Assembly: GCA_049966155.1 (NCBI GenBank)
Contig: JBMFVE010000007.1
Coordinates: 1 to 64,000 of the forward strand
Length of the DNA: 64,000 nucleotides
Direction of reading: 5' to 3'
From: JBMFVE01 sp049966155
GTDB lineage: Bacteria > Bacteroidota > Ignavibacteria > Kryptoniales > JAKASW01
Shown here in pieces: positions 16,486-25,269 of the stretch; the first letter of the stretch is position 1, and each line of letters opens with the position of its first letter. The position numbers were made by a program, and so were the translations under genes. The notes beneath the pieces were generated by a model that was given only the letters and a program-made list of their open reading frames with translations, did no database searches and was not told where the DNA came from.

Positions 16486-16856
16486 TTTGTCACCAGATAT
16501 GGACCAATTGAGTCAGGATACACAATCACATCGATTGTAAAATTTGACCTGCCCACCGCCTGCAAACTGAAAGTGTTGGCAGATTGCGATGTAATTTTAA
16601 ACTTGGCAAGTTCGGTTGAATCAGGTTGAGAAATAGTTTGGAGTGTAAATTCTGAAAAAGATCCCGACCCACCGCCGAACTCCGTTGGCTTTCTATACCA
16701 TTCCTGTGCTGTTGCAGCAATGTGGTTCATTTCATTTATAACCTCATCTATCTCCACCTCCTGCTGATGAGATTTAAAGTATGTTATTGCCAGTGCAACT
16801 GCTACGCCAACTATGATGACAGTAAGTAAAATTATCAACAATTGCTGCTGACCCAT
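16482..16856 (-). CDS. Pilin-like single-span protein of unknown function
   Basis: 124 residues: a short polar start MGQQQ, a 20-residue hydrophobic helix (LLIILLTVIIVGVAVALAI), a predicted amphipathic helix (EVEIDEVINEMNHIAATAQEWY) and a Gly/Ser-rich beta-strand domain ending YLVTK. The shape is that of a small type IV pilin or pseudopilin, but there is no standard prepilin peptidase site with basic residues and Glu5. A good ribosome site (AAAGGAG) precedes the ATG. It is coupled to tryptophanase by a 4-base overlap, with no pilus assembly genes around it. Confidence 0.6.
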   Translation of the reverse strand: MGQQQLLIILLTVIIVGVAVALAITYFKSHQQEVEIDEVINEMNHIAATAQEWYRKPTEFGGGSGSFSEFTLQTISQPDSTELAKFKITSQSANTFSLQAVGRSNFTIDVIVYPDSIGPYLVTK

Positions 16857-16895
16857 CCCACGCTCCTTTTATTTTTTAAAGCTACTGGTAACGAA

Positions 16896-18071
16896 CTATC
16901 TCTGACTGATAGTACGGTCCAATGTTTCGACAAGAACATCAATATGCTCTTCTCTTATTATCAATGGCGGCAGCAGACGGACAACATTGGTATTCGTGCA
17001 ATTAGCCAGGATACCATTCATCAAAAGTCTGTCGACGAAGTCTGAACATGGAGTTTTACACTCAATTCCAATCATTAAACCCAATCCCCTCACATCTGAG
17101 ATAAAGTCAGGATATTTGCTTTTGAGATCGAGAAGTTTCATTTTTAGATATCCGCCTATCCTTTGGACATGAAGGTCAATTTTGTTTTCAACCAGTTCTT
17201 TTAAAGTCGCAATACCGGCAGCACATGACACAGGGTTGCCTCCAAATGTCGTTCCATGAGATCCGTAAGTCATCACATTTACCAGATGGTCATCGACAAG
17301 AATAGCACCAAGAGGAAGTCCACCTCCAATTGGCTTAGCAACTGTCACCAAATCAGGCCTCACCCCATAATGTTCGAATGCAAAGAATTTCCCGGTTCGA
17401 TATACTCCTGACTGGATTTCGTCTGCCACGACAATAAAGCCAAATTTTGATCGCAATGAAAAAAGGGCATCAACGAACTCATCAGATAGAACGTTAATTC
17501 CCCCCTCTCCCTGGATAAATTCTACAAATACAGCTGCAGTTTTATCATTTACCTTCCTTTCAAGGTCTGCAACATCGTTAAAGATTATATGCTCTACCTC
17601 CGGAAGGAATGGCTCATATCCAAGCCTGTACTTCTCTCTGTCTGTGAGCGAAAGTGCTCCATAAGTGCGTCCATGAAATGAGTTTGTAAGAGCAAGGAGC
17701 TTTTGTTTATCTTTGCCGTTTCCCCATTTTCTGGATAACTTTGCCGCACCTTCGATTGACTCAGTGCCAGAATTAGTCAAAAAAACCTTTGGATAAGCAG
17801 ATAACTCACACAACAGCTCCGCAAACTCTACCTGTACATCCATTAAGAACATATTCGACATGTGCATATATCTGTCTATTTGACTAACAATAGACCTTTT
17901 CACCCTTGAGTTGTTATATCCAAGGGCGTTAACAGCCAGACCGCCAAAAAAATCCAGGTACTTTTTGCCATCCCTGGAGAAAATGTATACCCCATCGGCG
18001 TGGTCAATTTCAATGGGTATTCTCTTGTAAGTTTGCAAGAAATATTTCTGTTCCTTTTCAATGATATTCAT
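16896..18071 (-). CDS. argD: Acetylornithine/succinylornithine-family class III aminotransferase
   Basis: 391 residues with the class III PLP signatures: TNSGTESIEGAAKLSRKW (~99-116), SFHGRTYGALS, VFVEFIQGEGG, VVADEIQSG (Asp217 holds the pyridine nitrogen) and VAKPIGGGLPLGA with PLP Lys246. ArgD-type enzymes transfer the amino group between N-acetylornithine and 2-oxoglutarate. No other arginine genes are in the window, and the gene sits 9 bases after an acyl-CoA ligase and upstream of tryptophanase, so a catabolic omega-amino acid substrate is possible. Confidence 0.78.
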   Translation of the reverse strand: MNIIEKEQKYFLQTYKRIPIEIDHADGVYIFSRDGKKYLDFFGGLAVNALGYNNSRVKRSIVSQIDRYMHMSNMFLMDVQVEFAELLCELSAYPKVFLTNSGTESIEGAAKLSRKWGNGKDKQKLLALTNSFHGRTYGALSLTDREKYRLGYEPFLPEVEHIIFNDVADLERKVNDKTAAVFVEFIQGEGGINVLSDEFVDALFSLRSKFGFIVVADEIQSGVYRTGKFFAFEHYGVRPDLVTVAKPIGGGLPLGAILVDDHLVNVMTYGSHGTTFGGNPVSCAAGIATLKELVENKIDLHVQRIGGYLKMKLLDLKSKYPDFISDVRGLGLMIGIECKTPCSDFVDRLLMNGILANCTNTNVVRLLPPLIIREEHIDVLVETLDRTISQR

Positions 18072-18080
18072 ATTAAAAAC

Positions 18081-19898
18081 CTATATCGTCTGGTTATACA
18101 TTGATTCAATGATATCTGCATATTTTTTTTCAACGACCCGCCTTTTCACCTTAAGTGTAGGGGTAAGTTCTCCATCTTCAATTGTAAACGGCCTGGAGAG
18201 TAATCGAAATTTTCTGACCTGTTCATATTTTGCAAGGTCTTTTTGAAGTGAATTGATGCTTTTCTGAACTGCTGCAATTATTTTTTCGTCAGCTATCAAT
18301 TCCTCTTTCGAAGCGTAACGAATTCCTTCATTTTTTGCATAGTTTTCTAGATACTCAAAATCCGGAACAATAAGGGCAGTGTTGTATTTTCTTCTGTCTC
18401 CAATAAGGACTATTTGATCTACAAACGGACTTTGCTGAAGGAGACTTTCGATAGGTTGAGGAGCTATATTTTTTCCACCTGAATTTACAAATAAATGTTT
18501 CTTTCGATCTGTTATCACAATGAATCCATCGCTGTCAAAGTGACCGATATCTCCTGTGTGAAGCCACCCCTCCCTGTCAATTGTTTCCCTGGTGGCCTCA
18601 TCATCTTTATAATATCCTGGCATTACATGCGGTCCCCTTGTAAGTATTTCCCCATCTTCCGCAATCTTCACCTGGACATTGAACAGTGGCTTGCCCACTG
18701 TACCAAATTTATAATCATCAACACGATTGGCAGAAATGACAGGGGACGATTCAGTCATCCCGTATCCTTCAATAATCATAATCCCAACAGCCTCAAAAAA
18801 TTCACCCAGTTCACGTGGTAAGGCAGCACCCCCGCTAACAAAAAATCTTATTCGACCCCCTGTTTTCTCTTTCAGCTTGGAAAAAACCAGTCGGTCTGCC
18901 AACCCCCTTTCCATCTTGAGAATGGGACTTACGACACCGAGACGCTTTGCCGACATATATTCTTTTCCGACATTAATCGCCCAGTTAAATATTCTCTTTT
19001 TTGTTGTCGACCCGCCCTCCACGTTTTTCATAATTGTGTTGTATATACGTTCAAAAAGGCGCGGGACAGTCGTAATCAAAGTGGGTTTTACCTCCATCAT
19101 ATTCTGGGCAACCGTCTCAATGCTCTCTGCAAAGGCAATCGTTGCCCCGGCAGACATCGCAGTATAGTAGCCTGCTGTTCGCTCAAAGCTATGGGAAAGC
19201 GGCAGGAATGACAACAAAACATCATCTTCACCAACTGGAAAATGATTTAAAGCTCCTTTCATGTTACTTACAAAATTTGAATGGGTCAACATAACCCCCT
19301 TTGGTTCCCCTGTCGTACCACTGGTGAAGATTATAGTTGCAAGGTCTGAAGGCTTAGGCTTCATCAGCCATTCTTCAAACTGACCACGATGCCTATCTCG
19401 CTCCTTACGCCCAATCTCGTACATCTCCGAATAGTCTGTAAGATTTTTCTCACTGACATTATCTATATTGTTCATCATTATAATATTCTTTATTCCCTTC
19501 AGATTCTCGACAGCTTTCAAAACCTTATTGAGCTGAAACATGTTCGACAGTATGATGAACTTCACATCACCCTTGTCAAGTATGTATTCTATTTGCTTTG
19601 AGGTCAGAGTTGGGAACATTGGCACATCCACTGCACCAAGCGCAAGTACTGCGAGGTCAGCAATTGGCCATTCGATCCGATTCTCGGAAATAATTGCAAC
19701 CTTATCCTCCCTTTTTACACCAATAGAATTCAGTGCATGCGCAAACAATTCCACTTTTTCAAAGAACTCGTCGTATGTTAAACCGACATACTTTCCTGCC
19801 AGTTTATAACGATAAATGTGTTTACCAGTGCCGGAATACTTTTTACAAAGACGCAAAAACATTTCAGTGACTGTAGAGAATTCCACTGCAGCACCCAT
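18081..19898 (-). CDS. Long-chain fatty acid-CoA ligase (AMP-forming)
   Basis: 605 residues of the ANL superfamily, long-chain subgroup (FadD15-like). Motifs: A3 FTSGTTGEPKGVMLTHSNF (~193-211), the A5 GYGMTESSP (~378-386), A7 WLHTGDIG (~444-451) and A8 ITDRKKHLFVNSGGKNIAP, followed by the mobile C-terminal domain. It makes acyl-CoA for beta-oxidation or lipid use. Ribosome site AGGAGG lies seven bases before the ATG. With thiolase, hydroxyacyl-CoA dehydrogenase, hydratase and acyl-CoA dehydrogenase elsewhere in the window, a full oxidation cycle can be assembled. Confidence 0.93.
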   Translation of the reverse strand: MGAAVEFSTVTEMFLRLCKKYSGTGKHIYRYKLAGKYVGLTYDEFFEKVELFAHALNSIGVKREDKVAIISENRIEWPIADLAVLALGAVDVPMFPTLTSKQIEYILDKGDVKFIILSNMFQLNKVLKAVENLKGIKNIIMMNNIDNVSEKNLTDYSEMYEIGRKERDRHRGQFEEWLMKPKPSDLATIIFTSGTTGEPKGVMLTHSNFVSNMKGALNHFPVGEDDVLLSFLPLSHSFERTAGYYTAMSAGATIAFAESIETVAQNMMEVKPTLITTVPRLFERIYNTIMKNVEGGSTTKKRIFNWAINVGKEYMSAKRLGVVSPILKMERGLADRLVFSKLKEKTGGRIRFFVSGGAALPRELGEFFEAVGIMIIEGYGMTESSPVISANRVDDYKFGTVGKPLFNVQVKIAEDGEILTRGPHVMPGYYKDDEATRETIDREGWLHTGDIGHFDSDGFIVITDRKKHLFVNSGGKNIAPQPIESLLQQSPFVDQIVLIGDRRKYNTALIVPDFEYLENYAKNEGIRYASKEELIADEKIIAAVQKSINSLQKDLAKYEQVRKFRLLSRPFTIEDGELTPTLKVKRRVVEKKYADIIESMYNQTI

Positions 19899-19924
19899 TT
19901 TAAATGCCTCCTGTGAAATGGTTT

Positions 19925-22900
19925 TTAAAAACTTGTCTCAAAAGATAACCTCCATCTGAACTCAAGCATTCTTGTGCCGCCTGCGTATTCAGGCCTGTTG
20001 GCATAAATTGGAAAGTCAATATTTAGTTCATAAATCCCATCGGTTTGAAATATCCGGGTGGAATACCTGAACAAATCCCTCCACAATTTTTGGACATCAA
20101 ACGTTAGCCCCACTCCCGCATCCTGGTAAAAGTGATTGCTGTCAATAAAGTGAAAACCCGAAGAACCGAGGAATGCCCCATCATAGAAAATTTTCGAAGC
20201 AAAAAGAGAAAGAGGATAACCAAGAAATGGTATTGAATATGGCGAAACAAAAGGTATCAAATTGCCGAAATGCAACTCCATGTTCAGAGCGTCGATGCCG
20301 CTGCCATGAAGATTTGCATCCATTGAGCGCACAAACCCACCACCGGGAACACGCGCATTTTCCAGCATTTGTCGGCTCAGGGTCCCCCTGCTGCGAATAA
20401 TAGGATAATTCCATGTTTCAGCTGGATTAGCCCCTGCTAAATAAAATGCAAATTGAGGTGGAAGAGTGCCTGATGCTCGCCCATCGTATAGCCTCAATCC
20501 AATAAAATTGCCTAAAAACGAATAAGTCCCCTTAAATTCAAGGCTGCGAACCGAATAGTCAACTGCACTTGCCTTGAAAATTGGCAAATCGGCTTCATAG
20601 CCGGCTTTAAAATTTACCCGCAGGTTTTTCCAGTAGTTTTGATATTCATATTCAGCCCGAATAAAATTAACACGAACATTCAGCAACCATAATGATGGAT
20701 AAGCAAAATAATCTGACTGCCTGGCATCCATACTGCTCACAGATATGTTTATAGTATGATATGGGGGATAGCTCAAATGGCTGGCAAACAATTTTGAAAA
20801 ACCTGCAGAATAGAACTCTACTCCGTCCAACCTTGATAAGCGGGCGTATACTGTCATCTGACGGGAAATGCCGGGCACGAGTGTATGTAACTGTAAATCG
20901 TAATTAAATTCAGAGCTTTTGTGCGTTCCATACCATAACCCTGCATCAAAAGCTTTCAAATATCCCAGATAGCTGCCAGAAAGTCTCAATCCAAATTTTA
21001 ACCCATCAACAGAATTGTACCATAACGACGGCCGCCATGTCACAAGGTAAGCATTGCTGGGATAAAAATTGACCATTGTGTTGTCAAACCTTATTTTCAA
21101 CTCTGGATGGGGCCATGTGTTGTTAAGCCTGTCTATGTCAGCTATTTCTCCACCAGGATTTAATGCAGCGCGGCAGGTCCGAGCTTTCGTAATTAGCTCA
21201 TAAGTTCTCTTCAATTCCCCATCTTGCCAGTCAGATACAGGAATGTCAAATACAGATTCGGATTTGTCCTCAAGATAAAGATGCAAATCAACCGGCATGA
21301 CGATCTGTCCGCATCGTGATATTGAAATCTTATTTATAAAAACCTTCCCTGAATCGGTCTGTAGCGCTCTTGATGAGAGTCGGCTTATGCCGTAATCACA
21401 GGTATACGTTCGATTAAACCATTCATCAAAAAACCACCTTAAATTCTTATTGCCGCTTACTTCCTGGGCCAGGTTGAAAAAGTCTTCGGGATATACATGC
21501 TTAAATTTATATCTGTTGTAATATTCAAGCATCAGTTTTGAGAAGACAGAATCCCCAAGCACGTACCGAAGCATGAACATTACGTCTGAGGTCTTGTTGT
21601 AAATTGAAATATCCTGAAGGCTGGGTTCGGCGTAATGATCAGGATGCGTGAGGACAGGTTCTTCATAGCCACTGTATGCAAGGAAAAGATAAGAACTTAA
21701 ATTACGTTCTCGCTCATTGGTATTGGGAAAATCCAGAAGGCGCTGATACCATTCTGTCCATGTAAAACTGTTGTTATATCGTCCATAAAACGACTCAAGA
21801 GCAAGCGTCGTAATAAAGGTATTAAAACCTTCGTCCTGGAACCCGTATTCCGTTTCATTGCTCCCAATCATCATTGGATACCATTGGTGCCCCAGTTCAT
21901 GCATTATCACCTGAGCAAGGCGATGATTATTTGGGTCTCCAATATGTCCAATAAAAACAATCCCCGGATATTCCATCCCACCCCCTTCAGTCCCCTCCAC
22001 TACAAACGCCTGTTTATAAGCGTACATTCCAAAATGTTGAGAAAAGAAACTTATGGCGTGTCTTCCCATTCTCGCAGCATCTTTCCAGTACATAGCCTTG
22101 TCTGCAAAATAAAGCGCGTGTACTGCTATTCCATTCCAATAGGAGACATCCCAGATAAAAAACGGATCAGCCGCCCATGCAAAGTCTCTAACACTGTCTG
22201 CGTGAAATTTCCATGTTGTCATCCTTTCATCTTCAGCTGTAAGGATGCGGCTGGAGTAGTCAACTATTCTGCAGGTACTATCGCAATTTCTTGTTTCTTC
22301 CAATCTCTTTATCACGCTATCTGGAAGAACTTCACCGGCATTAATGAGTTCACCTGTAGCTGCAACAAGAAATTTCTTTGGCAATGTTATGCTTACATCA
22401 AAAGTGCCATAATCATCGTAAAACTCACCCCGATCAAGATATTGATCTGTATCCCAGCCGTATCTGTCATAAACAGCAATTTGAGGATACCACTGTGCAA
22501 CATCATAGTCTTCACCAATATATCCCGCCCTATCCCCTCCATTTGGCACTTTTGATATCCAGCTTATGTAAAATGTAAACGCCGAGTCTGGAGGCAATGG
22601 CCTTGAGAGGAAAACTTCTGCAAGGGTATTATTAACTTTGAAGTCAAGAGGGAGTCTGGATTCTCCAAGAACCAACGCACACTCTTTCATGGTCATGTCG
22701 CCGGTCGTTAGAATATCATATCTCTTTTGCATTATCGCCTGATTGTAGCCGTAACTCCCTTTTTTGAAAAGATTCCAGTAAAGACGGACATAGATTTTTT
22801 TAAGCGAATCCCCTGAATTGTTCTTATAATAAATTGTTTCCGTCCCGATAATTGTGTGAGATGAATCAATTAATGTAGCGTTAATATTGTAGTGTACATA

Positions 22901-22981
22901 CTGCTGCCAGTACTTTCCCCCGGCAATTGAAGAGGAGGCGACCAGCATCAGATAAACAGCTGCCTGGTTAAGGATCTTCAT
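19925..22981 (-). CDS. M1-family metallopeptidase fused to a C-terminal outer-membrane beta-barrel
   Basis: About 1018 residues. A signal peptide (NQAAVYLMLVASSSIAGG) precedes an M1 aminopeptidase-like half with the exopeptidase-type motif GGGMEYP (near 333-339 from the ATG) and zinc site HELGH followed by 18 residues and Glu (HExxH-X18-E, near 361-384). From ~645 the sequence switches to alternating aromatic/hydrophobic strands (NVRVNFIRAEYEYQ, GLRLSGSYLG) and ends LEFRWRLSFETSF; a terminal Phe is the outer-membrane assembly signal. I read this as a zinc peptidase tethered to its own barrel. A TTG at 22996 is an alternative start; the ATG is preferred. Confidence 0.85.
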   Translation of the reverse strand: MKILNQAAVYLMLVASSSIAGGKYWQQYVHYNINATLIDSSHTIIGTETIYYKNNSGDSLKKIYVRLYWNLFKKGSYGYNQAIMQKRYDILTTGDMTMKECALVLGESRLPLDFKVNNTLAEVFLSRPLPPDSAFTFYISWISKVPNGGDRAGYIGEDYDVAQWYPQIAVYDRYGWDTDQYLDRGEFYDDYGTFDVSITLPKKFLVAATGELINAGEVLPDSVIKRLEETRNCDSTCRIVDYSSRILTAEDERMTTWKFHADSVRDFAWAADPFFIWDVSYWNGIAVHALYFADKAMYWKDAARMGRHAISFFSQHFGMYAYKQAFVVEGTEGGGMEYPGIVFIGHIGDPNNHRLAQVIMHELGHQWYPMMIGSNETEYGFQDEGFNTFITTLALESFYGRYNNSFTWTEWYQRLLDFPNTNERERNLSSYLFLAYSGYEEPVLTHPDHYAEPSLQDISIYNKTSDVMFMLRYVLGDSVFSKLMLEYYNRYKFKHVYPEDFFNLAQEVSGNKNLRWFFDEWFNRTYTCDYGISRLSSRALQTDSGKVFINKISISRCGQIVMPVDLHLYLEDKSESVFDIPVSDWQDGELKRTYELITKARTCRAALNPGGEIADIDRLNNTWPHPELKIRFDNTMVNFYPSNAYLVTWRPSLWYNSVDGLKFGLRLSGSYLGYLKAFDAGLWYGTHKSSEFNYDLQLHTLVPGISRQMTVYARLSRLDGVEFYSAGFSKLFASHLSYPPYHTINISVSSMDARQSDYFAYPSLWLLNVRVNFIRAEYEYQNYWKNLRVNFKAGYEADLPIFKASAVDYSVRSLEFKGTYSFLGNFIGLRLYDGRASGTLPPQFAFYLAGANPAETWNYPIIRSRGTLSRQMLENARVPGGGFVRSMDANLHGSGIDALNMELHFGNLIPFVSPYSIPFLGYPLSLFASKIFYDGAFLGSSGFHFIDSNHFYQDAGVGLTFDVQKLWRDLFRYSTRIFQTDGIYELNIDFPIYANRPEYAGGTRMLEFRWRLSFETSF

Positions 22982-23118
22982 CTTTTTGACACTCAAAATT
23001 AGGGATAATAGAAGTTGACTTCACAATGAAGATAACAGCATACTATTTGTGTTTCAATTAATTGTGGAGATTCCTTTTCTTTTGCTGGCCTGATAAACAT
23101 CAACAGCACGATTAAGTA

Positions 23119-23355
23119 TCAAATTTTCTTGCTGGAGTTCTTATTGTCAAAATGTGCAAATGAAAGAAAGGCCAATCCAACTGCAATCATAACAATTCCC
23201 CACGTTAAATTGACGTTAATTCCGAGCGACTTGGAATACACGTTTGTCGGACCGAATATCCCATATGACGCAAGAATTAGGCCATAGAATCCTAACAGAG
23301 ATCCCAGAGGGATCTTGAGGTCAAAGAAATGACGCCGAGAATTTTCTTCGGTCAT
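23119..23355 (-). CDS. Small two-span membrane protein next to an SSS symporter
   Basis: 78 residues with two hydrophobic helices (~16-33 and ~50-66) and a basic C-terminus. No family recognised. A strong ribosome site (AAAGGAG) precedes the ATG, 22 bases after the symporter stop. Several SSS transporters (for example ActP with YjcH) have small membrane partners, so an accessory role is inferred from position and shape only. Confidence 0.6.
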   Translation of the reverse strand: MTEENSRRHFFDLKIPLGSLLGFYGLILASYGIFGPTNVYSKSLGINVNLTWGIVMIAVGLAFLSFAHFDNKNSSKKI

Positions 23356-23377
23356 TTTAAAACTCCTTTATTTTATT

Positions 23378-25006
23378 TCACCAGAATATGACATTCAGCA
23401 AAACCATAACTGCAAGTGAAATCGACCCCCAGACTTCAGGTCTCCGCCAGAAAGTCTCACTGTTGTGGCTCCTGGGTGTTAGACTGTACACAAGACCAAC
23501 AAGCTGGGATTCCTGTTTTTTTGTCGTGAAAAAGCTTACAATAATTGTAACAACAAAGTCAGTAAGCCACGCCCACCATGCTTGAAAGAAGTTTGCTGCC
23601 ATTTCACTTGCGTAATGCACTACGTGAAGCTGATACAGGGAATAATGAGTTGCTGCCATGACTATCCCCGCAAGCAATCCCCAAAAGCCTCCCCAGGGAG
23701 TAGCTTTTTTCCAGAACATCCCCAGAAGAAATGTTGCAAATAAAGGAGCGTTAAAAAAGGAAAAAACCAGCTGCATATAATCCATTAGATTGGGAAATGA
23801 TTGGACTATATATGCCGTGCCAATGCTAAAGAGGACTCCAAAAACAGTCGTGTATTTACCCATTCTTAAGTAGTGCTCATCGGGCATATTCTTCTTAATG
23901 TAAGTACCGTAAATATCGTAAGTCCACACAGTATTAAACGCCGTCACATTTCCTGCCATGCCCGACATAAAGCTGGCAAGAAGTCCGGTAATTGCCAAAC
24001 CCAGCACACCGTTCGGCAGATAGTGGGCAAGTAAAAGAACAAGCGCCTGATTGTAATTTGGGGTTGTCACGCCATTTGATTTCATTGCAAATTCAGGTAG
24101 AATAGCAATAGCCAGAAGACCGGGTATCACTACCAGGATGGGCACCAACATCTTTGGAAAAGAAGCGAGAATTGGTGTCCTGCGTGCAGCAGATAGATTT
24201 TCTGATGCAAGAGCACGCTGCACAACCAGGAAATCTGTTGTCCAGTACCCAAACGACAGTACAAAACCCAATCCAAGAACCACTCCCAGCCAGTCGACAC
24301 CCATTGGATTATCAGACGCACTTCCCATATGCTGCCATGCATGAAAAAACGAAGGCGGTATCTTTTGTGCCAGTCCAGAGAATCCACCAACTGCATGCAA
24401 CCCAATATATACCACAGGCAATAATCCCAGCCAGATCAGGAAGAACTGAATTACCTCATTATAAATTGAAGAAGATAGTCCGCCGAAGAAAACATAAATT
24501 AAAACAACAAGCGCTGATAAAAGGATACTCGATGTTAAAGACCAACCCAGCATCATTTCAAAAAGGAGAGCCATCGCATACATACTTATCCCGCTCATCA
24601 ATAATGTCATTATTGCAAATGAGAATGCATTTAGCCCGCGTGTCGCTTCGTTGTACCTGAGCTTCAAATATTCGGGTACACTCCTGACTTTTGTGTTATA
24701 ATAAAATGGCATCATGAATACGCCGAGGAAGATCATAGCAGGGATAGCGCCAATCCAGTAAAAATGGACAGTGAGAATACCATATTTTGCAGAGTTGGCA
24801 ACCATTCCAATGACTTCCAGAGCTCCTAGATTAGCGGAAAGAAAAGCAAGACTCGTTATCCAGCTGGGCAGTGATCTTCCGGATAGGAAGAAATCCTCAC
24901 TGGTCTTCATGTACTTTTTCAGCGCATATCCAACTACAATAGTAACCACGACATACGCTGCAAGAATGATATAGTCTATTGCGTTCAGACTGATTATGGG
25001 ATCCAC
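23378..25006 (-). CDS. Sodium:solute symporter (SSS family, SGLT-like)
   Basis: 542 residues, about 14 transmembrane helices. SSS hallmarks include the early DYIILAAYVVVTIVVGY, SLPSWITSLAFLSANLGALE with the unwound helix 1 region, RSVPEYLKLRYN, GGLSSSIYNEV, the substrate/Na+ region FGYWTTDFLVVQRALAS, and the FMSGMAGNVTAFNTVW Na2 region. Overall wording resembles the Na+/sugar (SGLT) branch rather than proline or acetate carriers. The solute is unknown; a sugar or amino sugar is a reasonable guess. Followed by a small membrane protein. Confidence 0.9.
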   Translation of the reverse strand: MDPIISLNAIDYIILAAYVVVTIVVGYALKKYMKTSEDFFLSGRSLPSWITSLAFLSANLGALEVIGMVANSAKYGILTVHFYWIGAIPAMIFLGVFMMPFYYNTKVRSVPEYLKLRYNEATRGLNAFSFAIMTLLMSGISMYAMALLFEMMLGWSLTSSILLSALVVLIYVFFGGLSSSIYNEVIQFFLIWLGLLPVVYIGLHAVGGFSGLAQKIPPSFFHAWQHMGSASDNPMGVDWLGVVLGLGFVLSFGYWTTDFLVVQRALASENLSAARRTPILASFPKMLVPILVVIPGLLAIAILPEFAMKSNGVTTPNYNQALVLLLAHYLPNGVLGLAITGLLASFMSGMAGNVTAFNTVWTYDIYGTYIKKNMPDEHYLRMGKYTTVFGVLFSIGTAYIVQSFPNLMDYMQLVFSFFNAPLFATFLLGMFWKKATPWGGFWGLLAGIVMAATHYSLYQLHVVHYASEMAANFFQAWWAWLTDFVVTIIVSFFTTKKQESQLVGLVYSLTPRSHNSETFWRRPEVWGSISLAVMVLLNVIFW

Positions 25007-25269
25007 ATAGCCTCCATATTTGTTGTTGAAATCTTATGTAGGGGTAGGATGGTATCCAATTAACAATAGAAGTGATGTTTTTCGGATTTCCAAATTAAGC
25101 TGGAATACATTCTAACCATGTCAACTAAATATAACAACTGTATAAAAAGGTTCAAACAACACAAATGATTCCTATCTGTGTATGAGCAAATTAAAATTGG
25201 ATTGGATCTCATCAACAGGATAATGGTTGCATTCTTGAAGTCGTGCCAAATTAAATGCTATATTAATAT
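25007..25269. promoter_or_regulatory. Divergent intergenic region between SSS symporter and LptF
   Basis: 263 AT-rich bases between divergent genes, so it must hold promoters for both directions. TTGAAG (25235) and TATATT (25259) are 18 bases apart on the plus strand, but they would place the transcript start at the lptF GTG. I see no clear operator or hairpin. Confidence 0.4.

Noticed and set aside
18727..19167. A 146-codon plus-strand frame opposite the long-chain acyl-CoA ligase
   Set aside because: No recognisable motif and no ribosome site; the minus-strand frame contains all ANL motifs.
21884..22555. A 223-codon plus-strand frame opposite the M1 peptidase
   Set aside because: Covers the zinc site of the real gene in antisense; cysteine/isoleucine-rich, low-complexity translation with no family resemblance.
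25235..25264. TTGAAG/TATATT as the lptF promoter
   Set aside because: Spacing is acceptable but the transcript start would fall at the GTG itself, and FCB bacteria often use different promoter boxes.
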